Assembly (NCBI GenBank): GCA_001600095.1
Contig: BCIX01000001.1
Location: forward strand, 620,001 to 684,000
DNA: 64,000 nt
Reading direction: 5' to 3'
Source: Bullera alba
Taxonomy: Eukaryota > Basidiomycota > Tremellomycetes > Tremellales > Bulleraceae
The notes under the pieces are model-generated. The model was not told the origin of the DNA. It saw only the letters and a program-made list of their open reading frames with translations, and did not search any database. Both the position numbers and the translations under genes were made by a program. This document shows, in pieces, positions 23,138-36,300 of this stretch; position 1 is the stretch's first letter; the number at the start of each line of letters is the position of its first letter.

Positions 23138-25539
23138 TCAATATCCTCCGACGTATCGCTGCCCACTCGTAGCGGGCTTCTTCTTCTCCTTGAGTCCGGC
23201 GTCGGACTTGTCAAGCTCTCTGCCCCAGCTGGTGACTTTACCTCCGCCATTCCCACTTTCCCACCAGCGACTTTCGGGATCTCTATCTTGCTCGTCATTC
23301 GCCTCCTTCCTCTTCTTGCGCCTCTTCTTGGTCGACGAAGACCCGTCGGAAGAGTCCGAAGGGGGTACAGAGGACGACGTGGGACCCTTGACCATTGGCG
23401 AACCACTCCTTGATCCCGCCTCACGACTAGAGTTTTCCAGTGCTCGGCTCAATAGATTGCCAGACTGACCAACACCTCGCTTTTTGGCCTGCTTGGCTGT
23501 TGGAGAATCGTTGTTGCTTCCATTTGGCGTCTCTGGCAGGGACAACTTGCCAAATTGTATTCCTTTTCCTTTCGACGATGCGGGCGCAGAGGCCATGAGG
23601 TGGGAATGGGAGAACGGAAGAGGTTCTCGTCCTGTGGCTTTGGCTTTCCCGACCCCTGGCCTGTTTTCAGAATCCCATGGACGTCTGCCTCCGGCCATAG
23701 GTGTCGACTTGCCCCGTCCTCGGATTGAAATGCCTCTTTGGGACGGTTCCCCTCTTCTCGCATTGAACCAATCATCCTCGTCGTCTTCGTCGATCTCTCC
23801 GGCCTCTCGATCGATCATCGCTCTTTTCGCCTTGTCTGCCGTCTTCTTCCCGGCATTCAGCCCGCCAAATTTGGGCGTGACGTAGGGCAATGGCGAATCG
23901 TCATCATCCCAGCGAGCATGGACTGGTGTCGCTTCCATGAGCTTCTGCAAGCGGGTCTGCGAAAAGAATGGACCACGAGATGCCATCGAGTGCGAGAAAG
24001 CCGAGGGGAAGAAGAGTCTTGCCTGAGATGCCCTCTGGCGTGGACAGTCCTGCAGTATCGTCAGCAGATGGTCTTACAAGAGCAGCGGATTCACTAACAT
24101 CTCCTAAATGACCGGACTGGTTGTTGTCAGCATACGGAGCTTTTGAAATGCAGCGGACGTACCTTGGCGCAGTTGTAGCACCACTCCTCGTACTCGTCCC
24201 CCCCAATCGCCTCTCGAGCCCAGCCTTCTGCCTTACGCTTGCCTTCCAACATATCTGCCCTCTGACTAGTCGACCAGTATGCATATACCCGCCAGAGAGT
24301 AGGACAGCTCTGTCGATCAGGCATCAGTGACATGCCAACGGAAGTTCGGTCTTTACGCACGCTTTCTGGATGTTCTCGACTGCCACAACGATCACATCCT
24401 CGTTTTCGAGACGCTCGCGAGACTGGGTCCGGGCAATCCTGGAAGGATAGGGGTCAGCAAATATAGCTCTGGGAATGGTGGATTCGCTTGAAGATTACAC
24501 ACGCTCTGTCGATGTCCTCTCTGCCCGCAGCCGAAGCAGACAAGGCCATGAGGACAGTCCCGCCTCTCATGCTCGTCCATTGCGCCGCAGGTAGTACACT
24601 GCGCGAGTGTAAGCTGTTGCCTAGCCGTTGGGTCTCAGAAAGCTTACTCACTACGACGTGAGGGCATTGATACTGTCTGTGGCCGGGTTTCTTGCAGTTG
24701 GGACAAATCTTGGACTGATCTGCATTGGCCAAAAAGGAGGCTTCTTCCGTCTGCTCAGACGGGTCGAAGTATCTCTGAACGCCTCTGACTTTGTCATCGT
24801 CAAGGAAATGTAACCCTTCCATCGAGTCATCCTCAGGATCCCCTGAGTCATCGACAATAGCATTCTCCACGGGCTTGTCGGAAAGCGAGACATGCTGGGG
24901 TAGCATCAGGTTGGCACCAGTGGTGATATCCTCCGATCCAGTATTTGGTTTGCCATCTGAGACACCTTCGGACGTAGCGGCTCCATTTGATGTCGGTAGC
25001 GAAGCAGAGAATAATGGCGGCGGCTGAAAGTGTTCGCTGACCACGGGAGTCCTGCTGCCTGAAGTATTCGCCGCCGAAGGTCGAGACGGTGTATCGTCAA
25101 TCATGAACTGGATCCCATTTGCCGTCTTGCCTTCGATCTTCCTCTCTGGGGAGGCGGATATCCTACTCATTCCCGATAGCATCGACCTCCGCAGAGGCAC
25201 AAACGCCGACGGAGTTTGAGCTGTGCATATCACATCGAGAGTGATTCTCGATGGTCCTGCTTCTGGACTGGCTAGATCCCGTCCACCATTAAAGGAGACT
25301 ATGGCTTCGCCGGCTCCATTTGCCTTTGCCTCCTCATCGTCCTCAGAGTCCAAGACATTGATCACTTCTGAATTGAGATTGGCCTTTGCTTTGGCCTTTT
25401 TGGCTCGTTTCGCCTTTAATCGTTTCTTCTTGGTGGGCGCCGCAACGATGGGTGAAGTTGCCGGCGGAGGTTTGATCGCCTTTTCTGCCGCCGCTCTGCC
25501 TTTGATCGAGAGGACCTTGGCAGGTAGAGTCGGCACCAT
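23138..25539 (-). CDS. AIR1: zinc-knuckle protein, Air1/Air2 type (TRAMP RNA-surveillance subunit)
   Basis: Six exons (24652-25539, 24503-24598, 24361-24438, 24163-24309, 24099-24116, 23138-24049) give 712 aa. Five CCHC knuckles lie between about 279 and 413: CPNCKKPGHRQYQCP, CTTCGAMDEHERRDCP, CFGCGQRGHRQSDCP, CDRCGSREHPESSCP and CYNCAKSGHLGDDCP. Five consecutive knuckles with the CPTLWRVYAYW segment after the fourth is the Air1/Air2 pattern; these proteins bind RNA and link the Trf poly(A) polymerase to Mtr4. An 18-nt exon encodes SGHLGD of knuckle 5. Long disordered arms flank the knuckles: a Lys/Ala-rich N-terminus and a Lys/Ser C-terminus, making it about twice the size of the yeast protein. 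ATG 25539 is the first usable start; an upstream coding exon cannot be excluded. Confidence 0.88.
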
Positions 25540-26084
25540 CAACGTCGAGCCGGACCGCGTATGTTTTTTCGAGGCCAACCGCTTATTGTACGCTCGACAC
25601 TCCGTGGATTGACATCAGTCCTGCTCGATTGCTTGTTTTGCAGAACAGCTGCAGCGGCGGTCGCTGAGGAGATCGGAAATCTTGTAATCTAAAATGAGAG
25701 GGTCGAATACAATTTACTTGCACACGACTCGCCCCGTGCCAGGGTTGCTTGACCGAAAAGTCGAGAGAGAGACGGTGAGCAGAGGCCTCAAGTCGACCTG
25801 CGACCCAGAACAAACGTCAAAGGGTCAAGCACACACAAGGAAACGAGTCAGAGGGGAAAGATCACCTTGACTGTGAATTTGCACCCTTGAGAAACCCAGC
25901 GACTTGCGGTCAGAGCCAACACCGTCGTCTATTTTGGACTCTCGACTCGACTCGCATTGATAATCAACGCTCCTTTCACTCGCCACTGCACAAGCATCGG
26001 GAGGATATATCTCGACCGGATTGGAGAGTCTGAACGGTCTCATCATCTACAAACGATTGTCGCCCTCAGTCAAGCACATACACG
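25540..26084. other. divergent intergenic region between AIR1-like and ILS1
   Basis: 545 bp. Presumed promoters and leaders; no further gene supported. An in-frame TTG upstream of the AIR1-like ATG has a stop shortly before it and is not taken as a start. Confidence 0.5.
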
Positions 26085-29000
26085 ATGCCGTACACACCTC
26101 ATGATGGTGAGCCAAACTCCCAACTTCGGAAGAGTCGGCTGACTGCTTCGCGTAGCGTCAAAGCCGGTGCACATCCCCACCGCCGAGGACAATGTGATGA
26201 ACTTCTGGAGAGAGATTGATGCCTTCAAGACGTCGCAGAAGCTTTCCGAGGGCAAGCCAGTGTACAGTTTCTACGATGGACCTCCCTTCGCGACTGGAAA
26301 GCCTCATTACGGTCACTTGCTAGCTGGAACCATCAAGGTGTGTTCATTTGGTCTTGACTGCGCTCTTTATCTGATGCAGCTCTTAGGACATTGTCACCCG
26401 GCATGCGCACTCGACCGGCCACCACGTCGAGAGGCGTTTCGGATGGGACACGCACGGTCTTCCTGTCGAGCATGAGATTGACAAAAAGTTGAATATCCAA
26501 GGAAAGGCCGATGTCATGGCCATGGGTATCGACAAATACAATGCCGCTTGTCGAGAAATCGTCATGCGATATGCCGGGGAGTGGAAGAGCACTGTCGAGA
26601 GGATGGGTAGATGGATCGACTTTGACACTGGTTACAAAACGCTCGACCCCACCTTCATGGAGACCGTTTGGTGGGTCTTTGGCCAGCTGTGGGAGAAGAA
26701 CCAGGTCTACCGAGGAATGAGAGTCATGCCTTACTCTACCGGATGTACCACCCCCTTGAGTAATTTCGAGGCTGGAGAGGATTACAGGGATGTCAGCGAT
26801 CCAGCCGGTGAGTCCTCCGTCCTCTGCCTCGTCATCACTCAGCCTGACAGCATATAGTCACCGTGTCATTCCCGCTCGTCGATGACCCAACAACATCACT
26901 GCTTGCCTGGACTACCACGCCATGGACATTGCCGTCGAATTTAGGTTTGTGTGTCCACCCCGACTTCACGTACATCAAAATCCACGACCACGAACGCAAC
27001 CAAAACTTCATTCTCCTCGAGGAGCTCCTGTCTACTGTCTACAAGGGCTATGACCCCAAGAAGAAGGCCGACCCAAAGAAGGAACCACCATTCAAGAAGG
27101 TGGGCACCTTCCAGGGTAAAGACATGGTCGGCTGGAGATATGTCCCCATGTTCGACTACTTCACCGAGAAGTACGAGGAGACCGCTTTCCGAGTCGTCGC
27201 CGACACCTACGTCACCGCGTCTTCCGGTACCGGTATCGTTCACCAAGCTCCTGCCTTCGGAGAAGACGATCACCGAATCGCCGTTGCCAACGGTATCGTC
27301 CGAGATGACGAGATTCCTCCCTGCCCTCTGGACGAGTCCGGCAAATTCACCGCCGAAGTCGCCGAATACGTTGGTCAACACGTCAAGGCCGCCGATGCCC
27401 AGATTATCAAGGACCTGCAGAAGAAGGGTCGACTCATTGTCCGAGCCAACATCGTGCATAGTTATCCCTTCTGCTGGAGGTGAGTAGTGGAGCCTTTTCT
27501 GTATGTCTCACGGATCTGACGAGACCACTTACCAGATCCGGCACACCACTCATCTACCGAGCCATCCCTGCTTGGTTCGTGAGAGTCGCCAACATCTCAG
27601 ACAAACTGGTCAAGAACAACGAGCAGACCCGATGGTAAGTTGTTCGAAGTACATCTCAGATCATCATGTTGATTAACTATAGGGTCCCAGCCAACGTTGG
27701 CGAAGGCAGATTCGGAAACTGGATCGCTAATGCTCGAGACTGGAACATATCCAGAAATCGATACTGGGGCACTCCGATCCCACTGTGGGCCAGTGCAGAC
27801 TTGGAAGAGGTGGGTTTGATGCAGTACATTTCCAGGGGAGTCTTTGCTGATCCCTGCTGCAGATCGTTTGCATCAGCTCGGTTGAGCAGCTGAAGAAGCT
27901 CTCTGGCAACAACGACATCACCGACCTGCATCGAGAGAGCATCGACCACATCACCATCCCCTCGCAAAAGGGCAAAGGCGATCTGAAGCGAATTGAAGAA
28001 GTGTTCGACTGCTGGTTCGAGTCTGGAAGCATGCCGTACGCCCAGTCGCATATCCCCTTCGAGAACATGGAGAAGTTCAAGAAGTCGTATCCCGCCGACT
28101 TCGTCTCCGAGGGTATCGACCAGACCCGAGGATGGTTCTACACCTTGCTCGTTCTGGCCACGCATCTGTTCGACACTGCACCATGGAAGAATCTCATTGT
28201 CACGGGTCTAGTGCTGGCCAGGTAAGCAGCTCTGATCTTGAACTAATCTACGGGATATGTACTGACTCGCTTGTCACAGTGATGGCAAGAAGATGAGCAA
28301 AAAGCTCAAGAACTACCCCGATCCAATGGAGGTTGTGAACAAGTACGGTGCCGATTGTGTCCGACTCTTCCTTGTCAACTCGCCCGTTGTCCGAGGTGAA
28401 AACCTGCGTTTCAGAGAGGAAGGTGTTCGAGACATCCTCACAAACGTCATCCTCAAGTGGATCAACTCGCTCAACTTCTACCTCGGCCAAGTCGACCTGT
28501 ACGAGCAAAAGACCGGTGACAAGTTCGTTTACGATCACGACGCGCCCAAGAGTCAGAACGTCTTCGATCGGTGGATCTTGGCCAGTTGTCAGACGCTGAT
28601 CAAGCACGTCGACACGGAGATGCAAGGTGAGTGGAAAGCTGTCAATCTTGACTGCGTGCTTATATTGTTTAGCCTACCGACTCTACACTGTCATTCCAAG
28701 ACTGCTCGAGCTGGTCGCCGACTTGACGAATTGGTACATTCGATTCAACCGAACTCGTCTGAAGGGTTCCGGCGGTGTCGATGACACCAAAGCCGCTCTC
28801 AACACCCTCTACGAGGCTCTGTTGACGCTGTGTCTCACCCTCGTGAGTTGACAAATTTTGAATCTGGACCCATCTAACTCCCGCAGTCCTCTTTCACCCC
28901 CTTCACTTCAGAGATTGTGTACCAGGGTCTTCTGCCAACATCGCCGGCACCAAAGGACTCGACGGCAGACGTCCGATCTATCCACTTCTTGCCGTTCCCA

Positions 29001-29892
29001 GCTGTGCGGGAAGAGTACGCCGACACGGTGATTGAGAGACAGGTCCAGAGGCTCAAGGCTGTCATCGACCTCGGACGAAATATCCGAGAGAAGCACAATT
29101 TGAGAGTCAAGGTATGTTTTCGGTCAGCTCGCAAGTATGTGTGCTGGAAGCTGACGTGACCATCAGATGCCACTCAAAGAGCTCGTGGTGTTCCACCACG
29201 ACCAAGAGTACCTCGACGACGTCAAGTCGCTCGAATCCTACATTGCCGCCGAGCTCAACGTCGTCAATGTCGTCTACACATCCGACGAGTCGGCTGTCGG
29301 TATCAAGTACAAGGCCTCCGCCGACTGGCCAACACTGGGTAAAAGGCTCAGAAAGGATATTGGCAAGGTCAAGAACGCTCTCCCAAGCCTGTCTTCGGAC
29401 GAGTGCAAGGGTTTCGTCTTGAATGGCAAGATGAACGTCTCTGGTGTCGAGCTCGTCACTGGTGACCTCGTTGTGACGCGGTTTGTTGAGTCGCCATCGA
29501 CAACCGGATCGACCTCTGAGATCACCCACGAGAACGCCACGGACAAGGACGTGATCGTCATCCTGGACATCAGGAAGCATGCCGACCTCGAGTCGCTCAC
29601 AATGCTGCGTTCGCTCACTTCCCGAATCAACAAGCTGAGAAAGGAATGTGGTCTCAAGCAAACGGACAAAGTGGACATCTTCTACGAGTACGATGAGGGT
29701 CAAACCGATCTCCTGGCCGAGACCATTTCTGCAAACCAAGAGGCGCTCGTCAACCCGTTCGGCGTGCTACCCGGTCCAAAATCCCAGTTGTCACAAGGAA
29801 CAAAGGTGATTGGAGTGGAGAAGAGGGCAAAGGGTGCCGACGACACGGACCCAGAGGAGAGGTATATCATCACTCTCGCAGAATCAGCTTAA
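26085..29892 (+). CDS. ILS1: isoleucyl-tRNA synthetase, cytosolic
   Basis: Class I aminoacyl-tRNA synthetase charging tRNA-Ile. Eleven exons (26085-26106, 26156-26337, 26387-26807, 26858-27479, 27536-27634, 27683-27809, 27863-28221, 28280-28626, 28673-28842, 28887-29111, 29167-29892) give 1099 aa. The HIGH-type motif is PHYGHLLAG and the KMSKS motif is [15 protein letters not shown]. The editing domain carries [16 protein letters not shown] and [18 protein letters not shown]; the active site has [15 protein letters not shown] and [14 protein letters not shown]. The C-terminal anticodon-binding and eukaryote-type extension are present ([14 protein letters not shown]). The 22-nt first exon encodes MPYTPHD and no presequence, so it is the cytosolic enzyme. 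The frame is intact throughout. Confidence 0.97.
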
Positions 29893-30349
29893 TCGTAGAG
29901 TAACTTGTCACATATCCATGCACTTTTCCGGTATCAAGCGAGCGCATCATATCGCTTCAGTCGCGATGACAAACACAAGCACCTACTGATGCACCCCCAG
30001 GTTTGGCAAGCTCTTATCGATCTCTTCATACCAACCTAGACTCGGAGAGGTTGTGCATACACGCTCAAATTGACCTCTATCGTACATACACTATAACACG
30101 ATCTGCGGGCGGGGAGGGAAGCAAAGTAATATGGACAAAAGCACGACGCATAGTTTACAAAGAACCAAAGACTGGAGAGACTGGACGAGCAGACTGATGA
30201 AGTGTTTTGTGTGTTTTACGCTGATGATTACAAGTACGCCGGGTAGTTGTCACAAGCAGTGTTTAGTATCGGTTGACAGGGCTCTGCTTGTACCTGAACA
30301 ATTCCTCGGCCTCGGCTGCCGAGAGGTGCATTTTGCCTGGCGAAATGCT
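29893..30349. other. convergent intergenic region between ILS1 and YAP1
   Basis: 457 bp holding the two 3' UTRs; no gene supported. Confidence 0.5.
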
Positions 30350-32527
30350 TCAGTACAGTTTACTGAGGGAATCGATAGGAAGCATGTATTTACCGTCCTT
30401 GCAGGTAGCTTTTGCCTTCATTTGTTCGCAGAGGTCGTCGAGGAGGAGGTGATCTAGCATGCCGGGGTGGTCTTTCATACCCGTTCGCATCCACACCTCG
30501 GAGGGGGGAATGATGTTGCCGGCCTCGTCGACAATGTGTACGTGCTCGGCATCCGACTTGGGAGGTCCAAATGTAGCGAGACCTGGAGTGTACTTCTGCC
30601 CCACTGAGCTGCCCGACGCAACAGAGCCGGACGCGCTCGTCGGTCCCGTCGATGTCGAGTCGGGCGAAGCGTAGTTGGACGCCGATTGCGAAACCACAGA
30701 CTGAGGCGATGTACCATTTGAGCCAGAGGCGTTCGGCGATGGCGACATGTTTAGGTAGTTTGTCGGGCTGAATGGGTTGCCGGGAAGACTGAATGGCGCC
30801 GAAGGCGACGCATCGACACCCAGGATCTGCTGCAGCTGTGCGTTGAAGTCGTCGTCGGCAGTGCCAAAGTTGTCGTTGACCTCGCCGTTGGCGCCAGTCA
30901 ACGAGGCTAGGAACTCGTTGACACTGCTATCCATGACATTCGACCATGGGTCAGCCTGAGCCGGAGCGGCTCGGGCCTCGAATTGCTGAGCTTGTGGCGC
31001 AGACACCTCAGCTGCTGGCGCAGTGACATCCCGGAAGGCGCTCTTATCCCAGGTGTTGACCGGTTTGTCGCACACTTTAGTGTTGTCGTCGGCAAATGCA
31101 AGTGGTTGAGCGGCGCCTAGCATGCTTGGGGTGTTTGTGTTCCAAGCTGGCTGGGTCTGCGCGGGCAGAGGCTGTTGTGGTCTGTTCTGCTGCATGAAGC
31201 TTGCCCAAAGAGCGTCGATCTCGGTACCATTGTTGGTCGATGTCGTCGACTTGGGCGTCTCAACGGGGTTGCTCGAACCTGAACTTGGCAGGCTCGTGAG
31301 CGAAGGTCGGCTGTTAGATGACATGTTCCCAAAGTCCATTGGGCTGTTACCAAAGAGATTGACTTGGTTGCCGTTCGACGTCTCACTGGAGAAACCATTA
31401 CCACTGCCGATGGACACGAGCGAGTCGGGACTGTCATACGTCGGCGAGGACTGGTTGGATTTCTGCCTGGCTGGCTGATTGCTGAATGACGAGACTTCAT
31501 TGATGCTCTTGAGGGAATCGTCTGACATCGTGTGAGACGGCGTTGGCGGTTTGGCGATCTGCGCCATGGGGCGGTTCTGACCAGCAGCCCTGCCCGTGGG
31601 AGTATCTGTGCCATTGGCTGATGGCTTCTGACCATTCTGGGGCGATGATCCGACGGGCATAGAAAAGGTGAATGCGGACTGCTTCAAAGCCACGTTCTCC
31701 TCCTGTAGGCGTTTGAGGATACCACGCAGGTTCTCGTTCTCGACCGAGACGCCGAACGACTTGTGCTCCAACTCGGCAACCTTCTCCTCGAGCTAATTTA
31801 CGCCGTTAGCTCTTTTCTAGTTTCAATGCGATCTACACAACTTACCAGCGACACCTTTGCTTCGCGACGTTCCCGGAAAGCCTTCTGAGCCGCTCGATTC
31901 TGCTCCTTCCGTCGGGCAGCCTTATCTTTACTGCTTCCCTTCGATGTAGCGCCATCTTCCCCTACAGACTTTCTTCCGCCCTTCCTGCCAGATCCAGAGG
32001 CCGTGGCGTTGGCTTTGGTGTTTGAGGGATGCTGTCTCTTGTCGTCGTGTCCATTCGCAGAGTCAGACGCTGAATCTGTGGAACAGGCAAGGTCAGCGTC
32101 AGAAAATGGATGTTGCACGTCCATAGTCGCACTCACCTTCCTCGTCATCATCTTCATCGTCATCGTGGTTGTTCCTCTGCGTTCCGGCACCAGCTTTTCG
32201 CTTGTGATTCACTTCGCTCTTGCGCCTACTTCCGCCTGACTTTCTGTTTCTGCCCGCATCTTCCTCGCTGTCATCCGAAGGCAATCCGCTGTCGAACGTG
32301 CTGTGCTTCACGGGCGAGTTCTGATCCGCTTCGTTCGATGAAGGGGGTGTGATTTCTGGCGTGTCCCTACCGGGGACGGGCATCGGGAAGAAGGCAGAAG
32401 GCGGGAGGGAAGAGGGGTTCATGTTGTCTTTCGAAGACAGGTATTGATCGGTAGAGATAGCTGACGTGTCGATCCCGGAGGAGAGGTACGACAGGAAGGC
32501 CGAGGTGTTTGGGGTGAGAGGCTCCAT
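30350..32527 (-). CDS. YAP1: Yap1/Pap1-type bZIP factor with only three cysteines
   Basis: Oxidative-stress bZIP activator family. Three exons (32137-32527, 31846-32075, 30350-31792) give 687 aa. The basic region KDKAARRKEQNRAAQKAFRE has the fungal AP-1 signature NRAAQKAFRERR and leads into the zipper LEEKVAELEHKSF. The zipper junction is spliced. A long Ser/Asn/Pro-rich centre follows. The C-terminus is PAP1-like: PSEVWMRTGMKDHPGMLDHLL, DDLCEQMKAKATCKDGK, where an export signal would overlap the cysteine domain. In the spliced protein I find Cys only in KVCDKPVN, DDLC and ATCK; the first Cys of the usual c-CRD is replaced by Pro-Ser. Nuclear retention by disulphide formation is family knowledge. 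Confidence 0.92.
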
Positions 32528-33352
32528 GTTGAGATAGTGTAGGTGTGTTATGCGTGAATAGTAGAGAGAGGAGATCGAGAGTGGTGATCAGTGGAAGGGT
32601 CTAGACTTTCGATTGGGAGTTGGAAATGAAAGGACTGCTGTTCGTCGGACTGGCGGTGCTGGCGTCGAGGGTAGTGAAGACGACTGTGACGAGTTTCAAG
32701 CGTCTATGCACCAGCTGTGTGTTCTGCAACACCAAACAACTGGTCTGACCGATCCACGACGGGTCGTTTGGCAATCGTCGAAGAGCCTCCTGGCACGCAG
32801 TTTTGGGTCTGCAAACCTTCGTGTCGAGGAAGGTTGGACCCGACGTCCGCTTTCCGTAGATTCTGGCCCTGTGGCGAAACAGGTGGCCGAGATGGCCGAG
32901 CGGGTGTGTAGCTGTCGTGATCGTCCCACTGGCTACGATTCCATGTATTCTGTCGCCGACTTGACTAGGCGTATACTACTGTTGATTTGCGAACGTCCAA
33001 ATGTTTGAAGAGAGGATGCAACACGTCGACAAAGGGCTGCAGAAGGACCTAGATGGACCAGTGTGTGGTGGTCGGCCGTGTGCTTAGACTTTGGAAATCT
33101 GCTAACCCGACCCTTAGCTGATTACCCGAAAAGGTAATTCTCCCGACTCAAAGTCTAACAGAGTCTAACTCGAACACCTCGGCTTACATCGGGTCTAAGA
33201 AGAACGGAATCAAATATCGAAAGCTGCTGAATAATCCAAAAGATGGAGGTGCCACGTGCGCGAGGGCACTGACCGGGCGTGGCATCGGACATGGTGCACA
33301 GTAGAGTACTTTATGATCCAATCTACTGCCTGGCCACCTGCTTGTAAGCTGA
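32528..33352. other. intergenic: YAP1 promoter side and RasGEF 3' side
   Basis: 825 bp, no gene supported. It contains AGTCTAAC-AG-AGTCTAAC at 33152-33169. Confidence 0.5.
33152..33169. repeat. 8-bp direct repeat with 2-bp spacer
   Basis: AGTCTAAC, AG, AGTCTAAC; exact 8-bp match at a 10-bp offset. Confidence 0.85.
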
Positions 33353-36300
33353 TCAGAAGGCAAGCTTGCCAAGCCTCCTGAATACGTTCCCCTGTCCGCC
33401 ATTTCCGACCGATTCAAGCATCCGGCTCCGCTCATACAAGCTCTACTCCAAGATCAGCAATGGCTCCTACATTGCTTTATGCGTTTACTCACGTCTTCGT
33501 CGTCGATGACTGGAGTGTCGAGCAGTACACTGCTCACAGCCGGTGACGGAGCTCCCTTGACCATAGGAACCAGGGCTTGGCAATCGGTGATGGTGGTCAA
33601 GATTTCGCCAAACTTGGCAAATTTGCTCCATTGGACGAAACCGTCTTCTTTCCGGATATCCTCTCGTCGCACTGACTGAAGGCGGTTGATCAATCCCAGG
33701 ATATTCGTGCTACATGCAGCTCATCAGTACAGGCCTGACGGACCTTCTATCAATCTCACAGGAGGGGAATGGCTGATCGCCCGTGGGAAAGATCTGCGGC
33801 AATGGCTCGACGATAGTTGGTGTATCCCCCATTCGGGTTCAACAGCTTCAGGTGACTTTGATAGTCCTTCTCCAGGCTCGGCATCACCTGAATAAGACTG
33901 TGTGTCTGGGACAGGCGGAGTACTGACGTTTCCCTCATGCCAGAGATGATGGCGTACAGAGTGTCGTAGTTATTCAGCCGGCGCAATTGATGAGATAGTG
34001 CCATGAACCGCTCGTACACTCGAGCCCGATGCTTGGCCTTTGGATGCGCCAGGATCACCGTGGAGGTCCTGCAAGCGCCATCAGCGACCAATACAATACT
34101 GACGACTGGATTCACTCACCACTTTGAGACGTGGTTGAAGAACTGGATAGCCTTGCCAACTGGATCGTCCTTCTCCTTGCCCACATCATGCCGGAGAACA
34201 TCCCGCGGCTAGGAAAGGGGTTCAGCTCACGAATATGAATCCAGCAGCTGGTAGCTACTTACCCTGATAGCCGAGAAGATTTCCCATTGGAGTTTGGTCA
34301 ACTCCGCCGCCAGAATCCGTGGATCCATCGTCATCACCACGTCATACGCCTTGTACCACCTGGAGAAGCCCAGATCTGGCTGCCGTGCCCATATCGAGGG
34401 ATCGTTGTTGACGAGGGACTTGACTGGGCTGTGCTCTGAGTTCTCCGTTCTTGGCCCGCTGACCACCTGACTCGATCCAGTTGAATCATGTTCGTTGACA
34501 GTCTGGCTCGCCGGCGGCAAAGCAGTGGACTTCCCCAGTGGGCCGACACTCAGGCTAGATGAGGTAGCGACGGACGTCTCGCCCTCCTGATCGAAAGAAC
34601 TGGGCGTGCCCAGACCCGACGTTGGACCGACAGACGAGTTGATGTCGTGCAGCAACTCTCCTTCGTCCCGATGGACAGCTCCGCACGACATCGAAGGCGC
34701 CTCGGTCCCGCGATCCGTTTTGGCGCTCAACGACCACGACTGATCGACGTCGTGGACGTCAGACAAGGCGTTCTCGACCAGGACCAGGTCAGCGGTGAGA
34801 TGCGACATGAAAGCGTGTCGGAGTAGGTGAGCGACCGTCTCGCGAAAGACTGCCTGTGTCGCTTCGTCGGCCAGGTCGCCGGGGTATCGCGATGTCCAGT
34901 CGATGAGGGCTCCAGTCAACCTGGGGAACAAATGAGTTAGTATCTCATAGCTTCGAGATCGAGGTGGCCTTACTTCTGTATCGTCCAATGCCGTATATCT
35001 TTGGCAATAGCGTACTGCTCGATCTCCTTGATTCGCTCCAAGAACAGAGTCATCAACTCGCGTGGATGGCAGAAACGTCGATACGTCAGGAAGAAGGCTT
35101 TGACAAAGGGTCCATCTGGGATCGAGCTGGTCAGCCGGGAGTCCCACAGAAGCTGCAGTGATACTCACCCTCGTTCGACACTATCGCTGTCAGAAGCTGA
35201 TTGAACAGGTCCTCCATGCTCAGGTACAGGGGAGCATCCCTTAGCAATGTCAGTTAGTCAAAGCGGCACGGTACTTCAGATGGCTAGAGACTCACAACGT
35301 CGGCACAACCGGGATGGGTCCTAGCTCCAATGCTTCTACCTTCTCAGGCGAATCCAGGTGACCCTCTTCTACCCCTGCAGTGACTCCTGGAGGCCCACTC
35401 ATCCACTGCATACTGCCCTTACTGGACCGTTTGTCCAGCACACTGCTCAACCGGCTTGACAGGCTTGCCCGTTTGTCTTCACCGGCCTCCCCGCCAACTT
35501 GCTGACCATCGGCTGTCCAGCGAGGCTCTTCGGCTGCCTTGACAAGCTGGCCAATCGTCTCCGAAGCATCGCTCTCCACTGCTGTGCCATCGAGTAGGCG
35601 AGTCATGGCACGAGGGGATAAAGACACCGACGACGACAGAGAGGAAGAAGCGTCTCGAGAGTCTTTCCGCCGCTGACGCTCTAGTGCTGGAGGTCAGATT
35701 GAGTATGGCTCATGTCATACTCGATACACTCACTGGCATTACGGTCGAGCTTGTATAGGAGCCACCGAAGCCCGTTCCGAGTCTTGTTCTTGCCCTCGGA
35801 GGTCGTGCTGTTGACTTCGATCAAGCCGACGTTGTACGGCTCCGCTATCGAGTTGCCATGGACAGCGGCGACTTCGAGCGTAGCTCCGGGTTCCGTCTTG
35901 CACGCGAACATGACAACGGCGAGTCCACTCTGTGCGAACAGTCCTGCGCACCAAGATCGTCAGCTTGATGCAGCGCTCGGACTATGGCTGAAGCTTGGTA
36001 CCCACGCAAGGCTTCGGGCACTCCCTCCAGAGACGTCCTATCCGTGGCGTCGTAGCAGATCGCCACACCGGATATCTTGGGCAAGCCCTCTGGCCAGATC
36101 CCTCTGTCTGGGGTGCTGGCCCGCAAGACGTCCAGATTCAGCTCGAGGAACTGTACCCTCGCCGGCCCAGAAGAGCCCGAGGCGGGCGTGATGTCCGAGC
36201 GATAGGACGGGACTGTGCGAGTCAGCGTCGCGACTGACCGTGATTGCTATCTACTCACTGCTCACACCCTCGCTCGTCTCTATTAGCCTCGCATCGTAGC

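Noticed and set aside
25540..25578. Upstream TTG start for the AIR1-like gene
   Set aside because: Not an ATG; an in-frame stop lies just upstream. The first ATG (25539) is used, with an upstream exon left open.
26941..29739. Long minus-strand open frames opposite ILS1 (about 125-210 codons)
   Set aside because: They mirror conserved synthetase codons (Leu/Val/Gly-Asp-rich nonsense composition) and have no recognisable domain.
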